DNA of 64,000 nucleotides from contig NZ_JAWQFO010000004.1 in the NCBI RefSeq assembly GCF_033436665.1, forward strand, positions 310,001 through 374,000, written 5' to 3'. Both the position numbers and the translations under genes were made by a program. Positions 54,261-62,150 of the stretch are shown in pieces (position 1 is the stretch's first letter; the number at the start of each line of letters is the position of its first letter). Below the pieces are notes generated by a model, which was not told the origin of the DNA, did no database searches, and saw only the letters and a list, made by a program, of their open reading frames with translations. The stretch is from JAWQFO01 sp033436665. Lineage in GTDB: Bacteria; Pseudomonadota; Alphaproteobacteria; Rhodobacterales; Rhodobacteraceae.

Positions 54261-55919
54261 TCAGTCCAGTTTCTTTGCGATGCACACCTGCCAGGGGCCG
54301 AGATGCAGCTTGAAATCGGCCGACGGGGTCGCCCCGCCGAGTTCCTGTGCGATGGTCATCCAGTTGCCCGGCGGCATGCCGTGCAGCGACGGCATGTCAC
54401 TAAGGTTGAAGGCGCAGAAGATCGTCTCGTCTTCGTGGACGCGCGTGAAATGCAGCACGTTGCCGAAGGCGAAGACGCCGTTGTGATCGCCCTTGATCAG
54501 CGCCGGATGATCGCGGCGAAAGGCGATCGCGCGCCGGTAATGATGCAGGATCGCGCCAGGTTCGGCTTCTTGATGCGCAACCGAGCGGTTGAGGTGATCG
54601 TGGCTGACCGGCAGCCAGGGAAACCCTTCGGAAAATCCGCCGTTCTGATTGTTCGATTCCCACACCATCGGCGTGCGGCAGCCGTCGCGGCCCTTGAACT
54701 CGGGCCAGAAGCGGATGCCATAGGGATCCTGCAGATCCTCGAAGGCCACGTCCGCCTCGGGCAGGCCAAGCTCTTCTCCCTGGTAGATGCATACCGACCC
54801 GCGCAGGCAGCAAATCATCGTGGCAAACAGGCGCTGAGCCGCCGGGCTCAGATCCCAGCGGCTGGAATGGCGCACGACATCGTGGTTCGAGAACGCCCAG
54901 CAGGGCCAGCCAAAGCGCGCCACGCGGTCGAGTTCGTCGAAGACCTGCGCCACGCGCGTCGCGTCGAGCTTGGTCTTGCCCAAGAACTCGAAGGCATAGC
55001 ACATGTGCACCATCTCGGGTCCGCTGGTGTATTCGCCCATCAGCTTCAGCCCGTTCTGCGCGTCGCCCACCTCGCCCACGCAGGCGGCGGCGGGATACTC
55101 GTCGAGCAGCGCCCGGAACCGCTTGAGAAACGCGATGTTCTCGGGCTGGTTCTTGGAATGCACATGGTCCTGGTAGTTGTAGGGATTGACCCGCGGCGCG
55201 ATGTTGTCGTTTCGCTTCTCCAGGGGCAGCGGAGGGTTATCGCGCAGCTGCGCGTCGGCGAAGTAGAAGTTGATGGTATCGAGCCGGAACCCGTCGACGC
55301 CCCGGTCGAGCCAGAACCGCGTGACCCCCAGAACCGCGTTCTGGACGTCCGGGTTGTGGAAGTTGAGATCCGGCTGCTCGGTCAGGAAGTTGTGCAGGTA
55401 ATACTGTTCGCGGCCCGTGTGCCATTCCCAGGCCGGTCCACCGAAGATCGACAGCCAGTTGTTCGGCGCCGTGCCGTCGGGCTTGGGGTCGGACCAGACG
55501 AACCAGTCCGCTTTCGGATTGTCGCGGCTCGCCTCGCTTTCGATGAACCACGGGTGCTGGTCGGATGTATGGCTCAGCACCAGGTCGATCATCACCTTGA
55601 TGCCCTGCTGGTGCGCAGCCTCGACCACCACGTCGAAGTCGGCCAGCGTGCCAAACATCGGATCGACGTCGCAGTAGTCGCTGACGTCGTAGCCGAAATC
55701 CTTCATCGGCGAGGTGAAGAACGGCGAGATCCAGATCGCGTCGACGCCGAGGGAAGCGATGTAGCTCATCCGCGCGGCAATGCCGAGCAGGTCGCCGATT
55801 CCATCGTTGTTGGTGTCCTGGAAGCTGCGCGGGTAGATCTGGTAGATCACCGCCCCGCGCCACCAGTCCCGGTCCACGGCCGCCGCCTGCGGGGCGTCGA
55901 TCTTTTCGCTTATCGTCAT
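54261..55919 (-). CDS. aglA: GH13 alpha-glucosidase
   Basis: A 552-residue alpha-amylase-family glucosidase. Opening residues are DWWRGAVIYQIYPRSFQDTNNDGIGDL. The catalytic nucleophile is Asp214 in GFRLDTINF, the acid/base is Glu283 in CVGEVG, and the transition-state stabiliser is Asp347 in FSNHDVVR. There is no signal peptide, so it acts in the cytoplasm on imported alpha-glucosides such as maltose, sucrose or trehalose-type sugars. The ATG at 55919 begins MTISEK. Co-transcribed with the importer genes. Confidence 0.94.
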   Translation of the reverse strand: MTISEKIDAPQAAAVDRDWWRGAVIYQIYPRSFQDTNNDGIGDLLGIAARMSYIASLGVDAIWISPFFTSPMKDFGYDVSDYCDVDPMFGTLADFDVVVEAAHQQGIKVMIDLVLSHTSDQHPWFIESEASRDNPKADWFVWSDPKPDGTAPNNWLSIFGGPAWEWHTGREQYYLHNFLTEQPDLNFHNPDVQNAVLGVTRFWLDRGVDGFRLDTINFYFADAQLRDNPPLPLEKRNDNIAPRVNPYNYQDHVHSKNQPENIAFLKRFRALLDEYPAAACVGEVGDAQNGLKLMGEYTSGPEMVHMCYAFEFLGKTKLDATRVAQVFDELDRVARFGWPCWAFSNHDVVRHSSRWDLSPAAQRLFATMICCLRGSVCIYQGEELGLPEADVAFEDLQDPYGIRFWPEFKGRDGCRTPMVWESNNQNGGFSEGFPWLPVSHDHLNRSVAHQEAEPGAILHHYRRAIAFRRDHPALIKGDHNGVFAFGNVLHFTRVHEDETIFCAFNLSDMPSLHGMPPGNWMTIAQELGGATPSADFKLHLGPWQVCIAKKLD

Positions 55920-55933
55920 GCGTCCGTCGTTCC

Positions 55934-57058
55934 CTATTTCACCGAGCCTGCCAGCAGCCCGCGGACAAGATACCGTTGCATCGTAAAGAACACGATGAGC
56001 GGCACTGCGATCGAGATGAAGGCCGCCGAGGCGAGGATGCCCCAGTCGCCCCCGCGCGAGCCCAGAAGATCGTCGGCGATCTTGACCGTCATCACCCAGC
56101 TTTCCGAGTTCGAGGGCAGGAACACCTTGGCCACCAGCAGGTCGTTCCAAGTCCAAAGGAACTGGAAGATCGCGAAGGAGGCGAGCGCCGGGAAGCTCAG
56201 CGGCAGCACGATCTTGGTGAAAACCTGGAAGTCTGTCGCGCCGTCGACCTTGGCGCTTTCGATGATGTCGCGCGGCAGGCCGACCATGTAGTTGCGCAAG
56301 AGATATATCGCCAGCGGCAAGCCGAAGCCGGTATGCGCCATCCAGATACCCAGGAAACTCTGCCCGACGCCGATGCTGTTGTGGAACTGCAAGAGCGGCA
56401 CAAGCGCCAATTGCAGCGGCACGACAAGCAAGCCGACCACCATCGCGATCAGCAGCCCGCGTCCCGGGAAATCCATCCAGGCCAGCGCGTAGGCCGCGAA
56501 GGCCGCGATCAGGATCGGGATCACGGTAGCGGGGATCGTCACCGTCAACGTGTTGATGAACGCCCGGTCCATGTTGTCCGAGGCCATGATCGTGTTGTAA
56601 TTGTCCATCGAGAATTCGGGCGGCGTGGCGGACGAGAAGTAGATGCTCGGGTCGCGGTCGATCTCCTCTGGCGACGTGTAGACGAAACTGCCGTCCGCCT
56701 GCACCGTCAGGCTGCGGTCGCGCGACAGTTCGGCGGTCTCGCCCGGCGCCATCGCGGTTGGCGCGCTGCGCGTGCCCCCGAAGTTGACAACCGTGCCGCC
56801 CTCTTCACCAAAAACGTTGCCCTCGATGATCCAGACACCGTTTTCCTCGCGCGCGGTGTCCGATGCCGCCCTGGCCTGGAAATTCTGCTCGACCGGGAAT
56901 GGCGCCAGCCACCAGCCAGAGGCGGAAATCTGGTCGCGGTCCCGGAAGGACGAGACCAGCAGGCCGATGGTCGGCACCAGCCAAAGCACGACCAGAAGGA
57001 TGACCGAGATGTTCACGGCCCAGCTGAGCGACGACTTGGTTCCTGCGATATTGTCCAT
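55934..57058 (-). CDS. aglG: Alpha-glucoside ABC transporter permease
   Basis: A 374-residue MalG-type permease. TM1 is at residues 14-36 and about five more follow after residue 168. The ATPase-contacting EAA-type loop is PRDIIESAKVDGATDFQVFTKIVLPLS. Unusually, about 90 extra residues (57-148) sit in the loop after TM1, on the periplasmic side, rich in short beta-like stretches. Relatives called AglG also have a long loop. It pairs with AglF. Confidence 0.92.
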   Translation of the reverse strand: MDNIAGTKSSLSWAVNISVILLVVLWLVPTIGLLVSSFRDRDQISASGWWLAPFPVEQNFQARAASDTAREENGVWIIEGNVFGEEGGTVVNFGGTRSAPTAMAPGETAELSRDRSLTVQADGSFVYTSPEEIDRDPSIYFSSATPPEFSMDNYNTIMASDNMDRAFINTLTVTIPATVIPILIAAFAAYALAWMDFPGRGLLIAMVVGLLVVPLQLALVPLLQFHNSIGVGQSFLGIWMAHTGFGLPLAIYLLRNYMVGLPRDIIESAKVDGATDFQVFTKIVLPLSFPALASFAIFQFLWTWNDLLVAKVFLPSNSESWVMTVKIADDLLGSRGGDWGILASAAFISIAVPLIVFFTMQRYLVRGLLAGSVK

Positions 57059-57070
57059 GATCCCGCCTCC

Positions 57071-58051
57071 TCAGCGCATCTCTGCCCGGGCCTGCCGGAT
57101 GTTCCAGATCATCACCGGCAGCACGATGATCATGATCACGAAGGCGACCGCCGTGGCGCGCCCGTCATCGCGGAACATGTAGGACATCATGTAGCTGGGC
57201 AGGATGTCCGTGCCGAAATTGCCGCCCGTCATCGTGTAGACGATGTCGAAGACCTTGAGCACGAGGATCGTGATCGTGGTCCAGACGACGACGATGGTGC
57301 CCATGATCTGCGGCACCTTGATCTTGAAGAAGACCTGGAACGGGTTCGCCCCGTCGATGATCGCCGCCTCCACGGTTTCTTCCGGGATGCCGCGCAGCGC
57401 CGCCGAGAGGATCACCATGGCAAAACCGGTCTGGATCCAGACCAGGATCACCATCAGGAAGAAATTGTTCCAGAAACGGACCTGCAGCACGTCGAGCGGC
57501 TGCTCGGCCCCGAAGAAATCGCGCACAGCGTTGATCAGGCCGATGTCGGCATTGTTGGCGTAGACGAATTTCCAGATCAGCGAGGCGCCGACAAAAGAGA
57601 TCGCCATCGGCATGAAGATCAGCGACTTGGCGATGTTGCCCCATTTCAGCCGGTCGGTGAGCTGCGCCACCAGCAGCCCGAGGAAGGTCGCGGCCGCCGG
57701 CACCACGAGCACCCAGAGGAAGTTGTTGAAAAGCGCCGTGCGAAAGCCGTCGTCGCCGAACATGGTCGTGTAGTTGCCCAAGCCGATGAACTCGTCGCCG
57801 GACCGGTTGAAAAGCGAGCGCCAGAACGATCCCACCACCGGGTAGACGAGGTAAAGTCCCAGCGCGGCCATCGCCGGGAAGAGGAACAGCCAGGGCCGGA
57901 CCATGTTGGCGCGGTTGATGTTCACGCCCGGGTTCGGCCCGCGCGCCGGAAAGATCACCTTGTCGAGGACGAGGTTGGACAGGAAGAAGTAGCCGACGCA
58001 CCCTCCGACCCCGATGACGATGGTAAGTATCCCCTGAATCAGCGGCGACAT
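57071..58051 (-). CDS. aglF: Alpha-glucoside ABC transporter permease
   Basis: A 326-residue MalF-type permease with about eight hydrophobic segments. The first lies at residues 5-30 and another at about 54-75. The EAA loop is PEETVEAAIIDGANPFQVFFKIKVPQIM. It forms the sugar channel with AglG. It lies 95 bp after aglE, beyond a hairpin, and 12 bp before aglG. Confidence 0.92.
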   Translation of the reverse strand: MSPLIQGILTIVIGVGGCVGYFFLSNLVLDKVIFPARGPNPGVNINRANMVRPWLFLFPAMAALGLYLVYPVVGSFWRSLFNRSGDEFIGLGNYTTMFGDDGFRTALFNNFLWVLVVPAAATFLGLLVAQLTDRLKWGNIAKSLIFMPMAISFVGASLIWKFVYANNADIGLINAVRDFFGAEQPLDVLQVRFWNNFFLMVILVWIQTGFAMVILSAALRGIPEETVEAAIIDGANPFQVFFKIKVPQIMGTIVVVWTTITILVLKVFDIVYTMTGGNFGTDILPSYMMSYMFRDDGRATAVAFVIMIIVLPVMIWNIRQARAEMR

Positions 58052-58096
58052 GGCGGCTTTCTCCCCCGGTTCGCGTGCGCGGGTTGTCCCGCGAGG

Positions 58097-58118
58097 CTCC
58101 GGCGGTGCGCCGCCGGAG
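58097..58118 (-). other. Intercistronic hairpin between aglE and aglF
   Basis: CTCCGGCGG and CCGCCGGAG form a perfect 9-bp stem with a 4-base loop, 28 bp after the aglE stop. No T-run follows. The place, just after the binding-protein gene, matches the mRNA-stabilising hairpins known from malE-malF type operons. Confidence 0.7.
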
Positions 58119-58146
58119 ACGGTGTTGTGTCAGCGCGGCGTCCGCG

Positions 58147-59487
58147 TCATCGGATGCTGTCCCAGCGCTCCTGAATGCCCGCGGCCACGTCCGCTGCGTC
58201 CTCGCCGGTGGTGTAGTCCACCATGCCGGTCCAGAACGCGCCGGCACCGATCTCGCCTGGCATCAGGTCGGACGCGTCGAAGCGGAAGGTGGTGGCGTTC
58301 AGCAGAACGTCGCCCAGCGCCTTCGCGGTCTCGTTGGCGTAAAGGTCGCTGTTTGCTTCCGAATAAGGCGTCAGGAAGCCCGACAGCGACATCCAGGTCT
58401 CATGCGCGATCGGGGTCTGCAGGAACTCGATCAGCGCGTTGGCCCCGTCCGACGGGCTTGTGATCGCCCAGAGTGTTCCGGCCCCCAGCACCGGCTTGCC
58501 CAGATCCTTCTCGGCATAGGCCGGGAAGTAGAAGAAATCGCTTTCCGAGTCTTCCGGGAAGAAGGTCGGGATGAACGACGCCTGACGGTGCATGTAGCAT
58601 TTGGGCGGGATCGAGAAGAGCCCGGCCGGGCTGTCGCGGAAGTCGGTGTTGGCGACTGCCGAGGATCCGCCGTCGACATAGTCGTCATTGCGCGCGAACC
58701 AGCCGAATTCCTCGATCGCCGCGACCACGGCGGGATCGTCGAATTTAATCTCGTTCGAGACCCACTGGTCGTAGACCTCCGGTGCTTGCGTCCGCAGCAT
58801 CATGTCCTCGACCCAGTCGGTCGCCGGCCATCCCGTTGCCGCGCCCGAACCAAGCCCGATGCACCACGGCGTGCCGCCATCCTCGACGATCTGCTCGGTG
58901 AGCGCCTTCAGATCCTCCATCGTCTCGGGCACGTCATAGCCAGCCTCGTCGAAGGAGATCGGCGAGTACCAGACCAGCGACTTGACGTCGACCTTGTAGA
59001 AAAATCCGAAAAGCTGGTCGTTGCCGTCCGCATCGGCGTAGGTGCCCAGATCGACCCACGACTGCCCCGCGGCGTAATTGTCGCGGATCCAGTCCGCTGT
59101 GCCTTCCGGCAGCGCGGTCAGCAGGCCCTGCCCTGCGAGATCCGCCGCAAGGCCCGGTTGCGGGAAGACCGCGACGTTGGGCGCGGATCCGGCCCGGGCC
59201 GAGATAACGATGTCCTGCTCGAAGCTGTCCGAGCCCGAATAGTTCACCGTCGCCCCGGTTGCTTCGGCGAAATAGGCCAGAACCTTCTCGACGTTCTCGG
59301 CGTCGAGGCCGGTCCACGGGCCCGTCAGCGTCAGCGTCTCGCCCGACAGGTCATGGCTGTCGGCGAAGGCCTGATAGCTGTCCCAGTTGAAGTCGCCCTC
59401 GCCGATCGGAAAAGCGAGATCCTGCGCGTGCGCCACCCCGGCCAGCAAGGCCGCGGACGCCACGCCGGCGAAAAATCCTGTTCTCAT
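58147..59487 (-). CDS. aglE: Alpha-glucoside ABC transporter substrate-binding protein
   Basis: A 446-residue extracellular solute-binding protein of family 1. The signal peptide is at residues 1-27 (MRTGFFAGVASAALLAGVAHA, then QDLAF). The mature protein carries GETLTLTGPWTGLDAENVEKVLAYF and a tryptophan-rich sugar cleft (GLGSGAATGWPATDWVEDMML). The start is ATG 59487 with GGGAGGA; the ATG six codons earlier has none. First gene of the agl operon, with a LacI operator upstream. Confidence 0.93.
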   Translation of the reverse strand: MRTGFFAGVASAALLAGVAHAQDLAFPIGEGDFNWDSYQAFADSHDLSGETLTLTGPWTGLDAENVEKVLAYFAEATGATVNYSGSDSFEQDIVISARAGSAPNVAVFPQPGLAADLAGQGLLTALPEGTADWIRDNYAAGQSWVDLGTYADADGNDQLFGFFYKVDVKSLVWYSPISFDEAGYDVPETMEDLKALTEQIVEDGGTPWCIGLGSGAATGWPATDWVEDMMLRTQAPEVYDQWVSNEIKFDDPAVVAAIEEFGWFARNDDYVDGGSSAVANTDFRDSPAGLFSIPPKCYMHRQASFIPTFFPEDSESDFFYFPAYAEKDLGKPVLGAGTLWAITSPSDGANALIEFLQTPIAHETWMSLSGFLTPYSEANSDLYANETAKALGDVLLNATTFRFDASDLMPGEIGAGAFWTGMVDYTTGEDAADVAAGIQERWDSIR

Positions 59488-59553
59488 GGTATCCTCCCGT
59501 TTCATGCCGTTCCGGCACTTTCTGCATCTCTACCGCGCGCGGGCGTGTTGCGC

Positions 59554-59567
59554 CCAAAGCGCTTTGG
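59554..59567. promoter_or_regulatory. LacI-family operator between aglE and aglR
   Basis: CCAAAGCGCTTTGG is a perfect 14-bp palindrome with the central CG typical of LacI-family sites. It lies 66 bp upstream of the aglE ATG, within the shared intergenic region, and is very likely bound by the divergent LacI regulator. Confidence 0.8.
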
Positions 59568-59727
59568 ATGCCGTCACCCTTGCGCATGGCCCGAAGCCTG
59601 TCAACCGGCGACGCACCCGGAAAAATCGCTGCGCTGCAGCGACTTGCGGGCGGCACGCGCGCTTTGACCATGTACGGATCAGACCCTAGGGTGGATCAGA
59701 ACCTATGATCGTCCATGAACCGCCGCG

Positions 59728-60753
59728 ATGAACCTGCGCCAGCTTGCCGAAAAGCTAAACCTGTCCCAGACTACGGTCAGCCGTGCGCTGAACGGCTACC
59801 CGGAAGTCAACGAGACGACGCGCAAGCGCGTGCTCGACGCCGCCGCGCGTTACCACTATAGGCCCAACTACCGGGCGCGCGGACTCGCCACCGGCCGCGC
59901 GATGTCGATCGGGCACGTGATCCCGGCGTCGAACCAGCCCCAGATGGTCAACATGATCTTCGCCGACTTCATCGCCGGCGCGGGTGAGGTCTATGCCCGG
60001 CACGGCTATGACATGGTAATCTCGATGGTGCGCGACGAGGACGAGCTGCGTGCTTATCGCGGCGTCGCCGAAAAGGGCGCGGTCGACGGCATTCTCGTGC
60101 ATTCCCCGACTTGCGACGATCCGCGGATCGCCCTGCTGTCGCAACTCGAGATTCCGTTCCTCGTGCATGGTCGCTCGTCGCGGGTGCGTTCGGACTACAG
60201 CTGGCTCGATGTCAACAACGCGCGCGCCTTCGAGCGCGCGACGCGGCACCTGATCGGGCTGGGTCACCGGCGGATCGCGCTGGTCAACGGCCAGGAACAG
60301 CTCGACTTCGCGCTGCGGCGGCGTGCCGGTTACCTCAAGGCCTTGCGCGACAGCGCCATCGCGCCCGACTCGATCCTGATGCGGACCGACGAGATGAGCG
60401 AGCCCTACGGTCATGTCACGGCGAGCGAACTGCTCGACCTGCCGGATCCGCCGACCGCCTTTCTCGCCTCCTCGGTGGTTCCGGCGCTCGGCATCCGGCG
60501 CGCCATCGAGGAGCGCGGGCTGGTCATGGGCCGCGATGTCTCGATCATCTGCTTCGACGACCGGATCTCCTACCTGCCCAACGGTTTGGAGGCGCCGATC
60601 TTTACCGCCATGCGCTCGTCGATCCGCGCGGCCGGGCGGCGGTGCGCGGAATTGCTGATCGACCGGATCGCGCGGCCGGACTCGACAACCGTCACCGAAT
60701 TGTGGGAAGCCGAGTTCGTCCAGGGACAGTCCACAGGGCCGGCCCCGGGCTGA
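59728..60753 (+). CDS. aglR: LacI-family regulator of the agl operon
   Basis: A 341-residue LacI/GalR repressor. The N-terminal helix-turn-helix is NLRQLAEKLNLSQTTVSRALNGYPEVNETTRKRV, with the hinge helix YRPNYRARGLATG. A periplasmic-binding-like effector domain follows (IGHVIPASNQPQMVN, DGILVHSP, IALVNGQEQLDFALRR). No ribosome site precedes the ATG. An eight-codon frame from 59705 ends in a TGA overlapping the ATG and might couple translation. The effector is likely an alpha-glucoside. Confidence 0.9.
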   Translation: MNLRQLAEKLNLSQTTVSRALNGYPEVNETTRKRVLDAAARYHYRPNYRARGLATGRAMSIGHVIPASNQPQMVNMIFADFIAGAGEVYARHGYDMVISMVRDEDELRAYRGVAEKGAVDGILVHSPTCDDPRIALLSQLEIPFLVHGRSSRVRSDYSWLDVNNARAFERATRHLIGLGHRRIALVNGQEQLDFALRRRAGYLKALRDSAIAPDSILMRTDEMSEPYGHVTASELLDLPDPPTAFLASSVVPALGIRRAIEERGLVMGRDVSIICFDDRISYLPNGLEAPIFTAMRSSIRAAGRRCAELLIDRIARPDSTTVTELWEAEFVQGQSTGPAPG

Positions 60754-60778
60754 TCGTTTCATTCCCGAAGGCCACCAG

Positions 60779-62092
60779 ATGAAGTTCAGCCGTTCCGACT
60801 TTCCGACCGGGTTCCAGTTCGCGGCGGCGACGTCGAGTTACCAGATCGAGGGGCACAGGTTCGGCGGCGCCGGTGCGACGCACTGGGACAGCTTCGCGGC
60901 GACGCCGGGCAACGTGGTGCGGGCCGAGAACGGCGCCGTGGCCTGCGATCACTACCATCGCTGGGAAGAGGACCTCGACCTGATGCAGGCGCTCGGCCTC
61001 GACGCCTACCGCTTCTCGACAAGCTGGGCGCGGGTGCTGCCCGAGGGGCGTGGCACGCCCAATGCCGAAGGACTCGATTTCTACGACCGGCTGGTCGACG
61101 GCATGCTGGCGCGAGGCCTGAACCCGATGGCGACGCTCTATCACTGGGAGCTTCCGGCACCGCTTGCGGACCTCGGAGGCTGGCGCAACCCCGACATCGC
61201 GCACTGGTTCGCCGATTTCGCGACCGTGATCATGAAGCGCATCGGCGACCGGGTCTACAGTGCGGCGCCGATCAACGAGCCCTGGTGCGTGGGCTGGCTG
61301 TCGCATTTCATGGGGCTACACGCGCCGGGTCTGCGCGACATCCGCGCCACGGCGCATGCCATGCATCACGTGCTGACCGGCCACGGTCGCGCGATCCAGG
61401 CGATGCGGGCGCTGGGCATGAAGAACCTCGGCGCGGTCTGCAATTTCGAATACGCCCATCCGGCCGATGACAGCGAGACCGCCGTTGAAGCGGCGGCGCT
61501 TTACGACGGATACTACAACCGCTTCTTCGTCGGCGGCCTGTTCCGGGGCGCCTATCCCGAAAACGTCATGGAAGGTCTGGCGCCGCACATGCCCAAGGGA
61601 TGGGAAGATGATTTCCCGCTCATCCGCGAACCCATCGACTGGTTCGGGATCAACTACTACACCTGCAAGCGTATTGCGCCCAAAGACGGAGCCTGGCCTG
61701 CGCACGAGGAAATTCCGGGGCCGCTTCCCAAGACGCAGATGGGATGGGAGGTCTATCCCGAGGGGCTTTACCGGATCCTTAAGTGGCTGACGGAGGAATA
61801 CACCGGCGATCTTCCGATCTGGGTCACCGAATCCGGGATGGCCAATCCGGACGTGCCTGGAACACCCGATACCGAACGCATTGCCTATCTCGATGCGCAT
61901 GTCGCGGCGGCGCGGCGCGCAATGGACGAGGGCGTCCCGCTCAAGGGCTACACGTTCTGGTCCCTGCTCGACAATTACGAGTGGTCGTTGGGCTACGAGA
62001 AGCGGTTCGGCCTCGTGCATGTCGATTTCGAGACGCTCGTCCGCACGCCGAAAGCATCCTACGACCAGCTGAAAGACGCGCTGGCGCGCTGA
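60779..62092 (+). CDS. GH1 beta-glucosidase
   Basis: A 437-residue glycoside hydrolase family 1 enzyme. It starts FPTGFQFAAATSSYQIEG. The acid/base is Glu167 in INEPW and the nucleophile Glu351 in WVTESG (ESG rather than the commoner ENG). The C-terminal sugar-binding tryptophans are in FWSLLDNYEWSLGYEKRFGLVHVD. No signal peptide, so it cleaves imported beta-glucosides in the cytoplasm. It follows aglR by 25 bp in the same direction and may share its transcript. Confidence 0.94.
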   Translation: MKFSRSDFPTGFQFAAATSSYQIEGHRFGGAGATHWDSFAATPGNVVRAENGAVACDHYHRWEEDLDLMQALGLDAYRFSTSWARVLPEGRGTPNAEGLDFYDRLVDGMLARGLNPMATLYHWELPAPLADLGGWRNPDIAHWFADFATVIMKRIGDRVYSAAPINEPWCVGWLSHFMGLHAPGLRDIRATAHAMHHVLTGHGRAIQAMRALGMKNLGAVCNFEYAHPADDSETAVEAAALYDGYYNRFFVGGLFRGAYPENVMEGLAPHMPKGWEDDFPLIREPIDWFGINYYTCKRIAPKDGAWPAHEEIPGPLPKTQMGWEVYPEGLYRILKWLTEEYTGDLPIWVTESGMANPDVPGTPDTERIAYLDAHVAAARRAMDEGVPLKGYTFWSLLDNYEWSLGYEKRFGLVHVDFETLVRTPKASYDQLKDALAR

Positions 62093-62150
62093 TCAGGCCC
62101 GCAGACATCGCGTAGCGACGGTAGGACGTGCGACCGCGCAGGGCGCCGGG

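Noticed and set aside
59664..59700. Promoter with ACCCTAGGGT palindrome and GGATCAGA repeats before aglR
   Set aside because: TTGACC at 59664-59669 is a fair -35, but no good -10 lies at proper spacing, and the short palindrome and repeats are within chance expectation.
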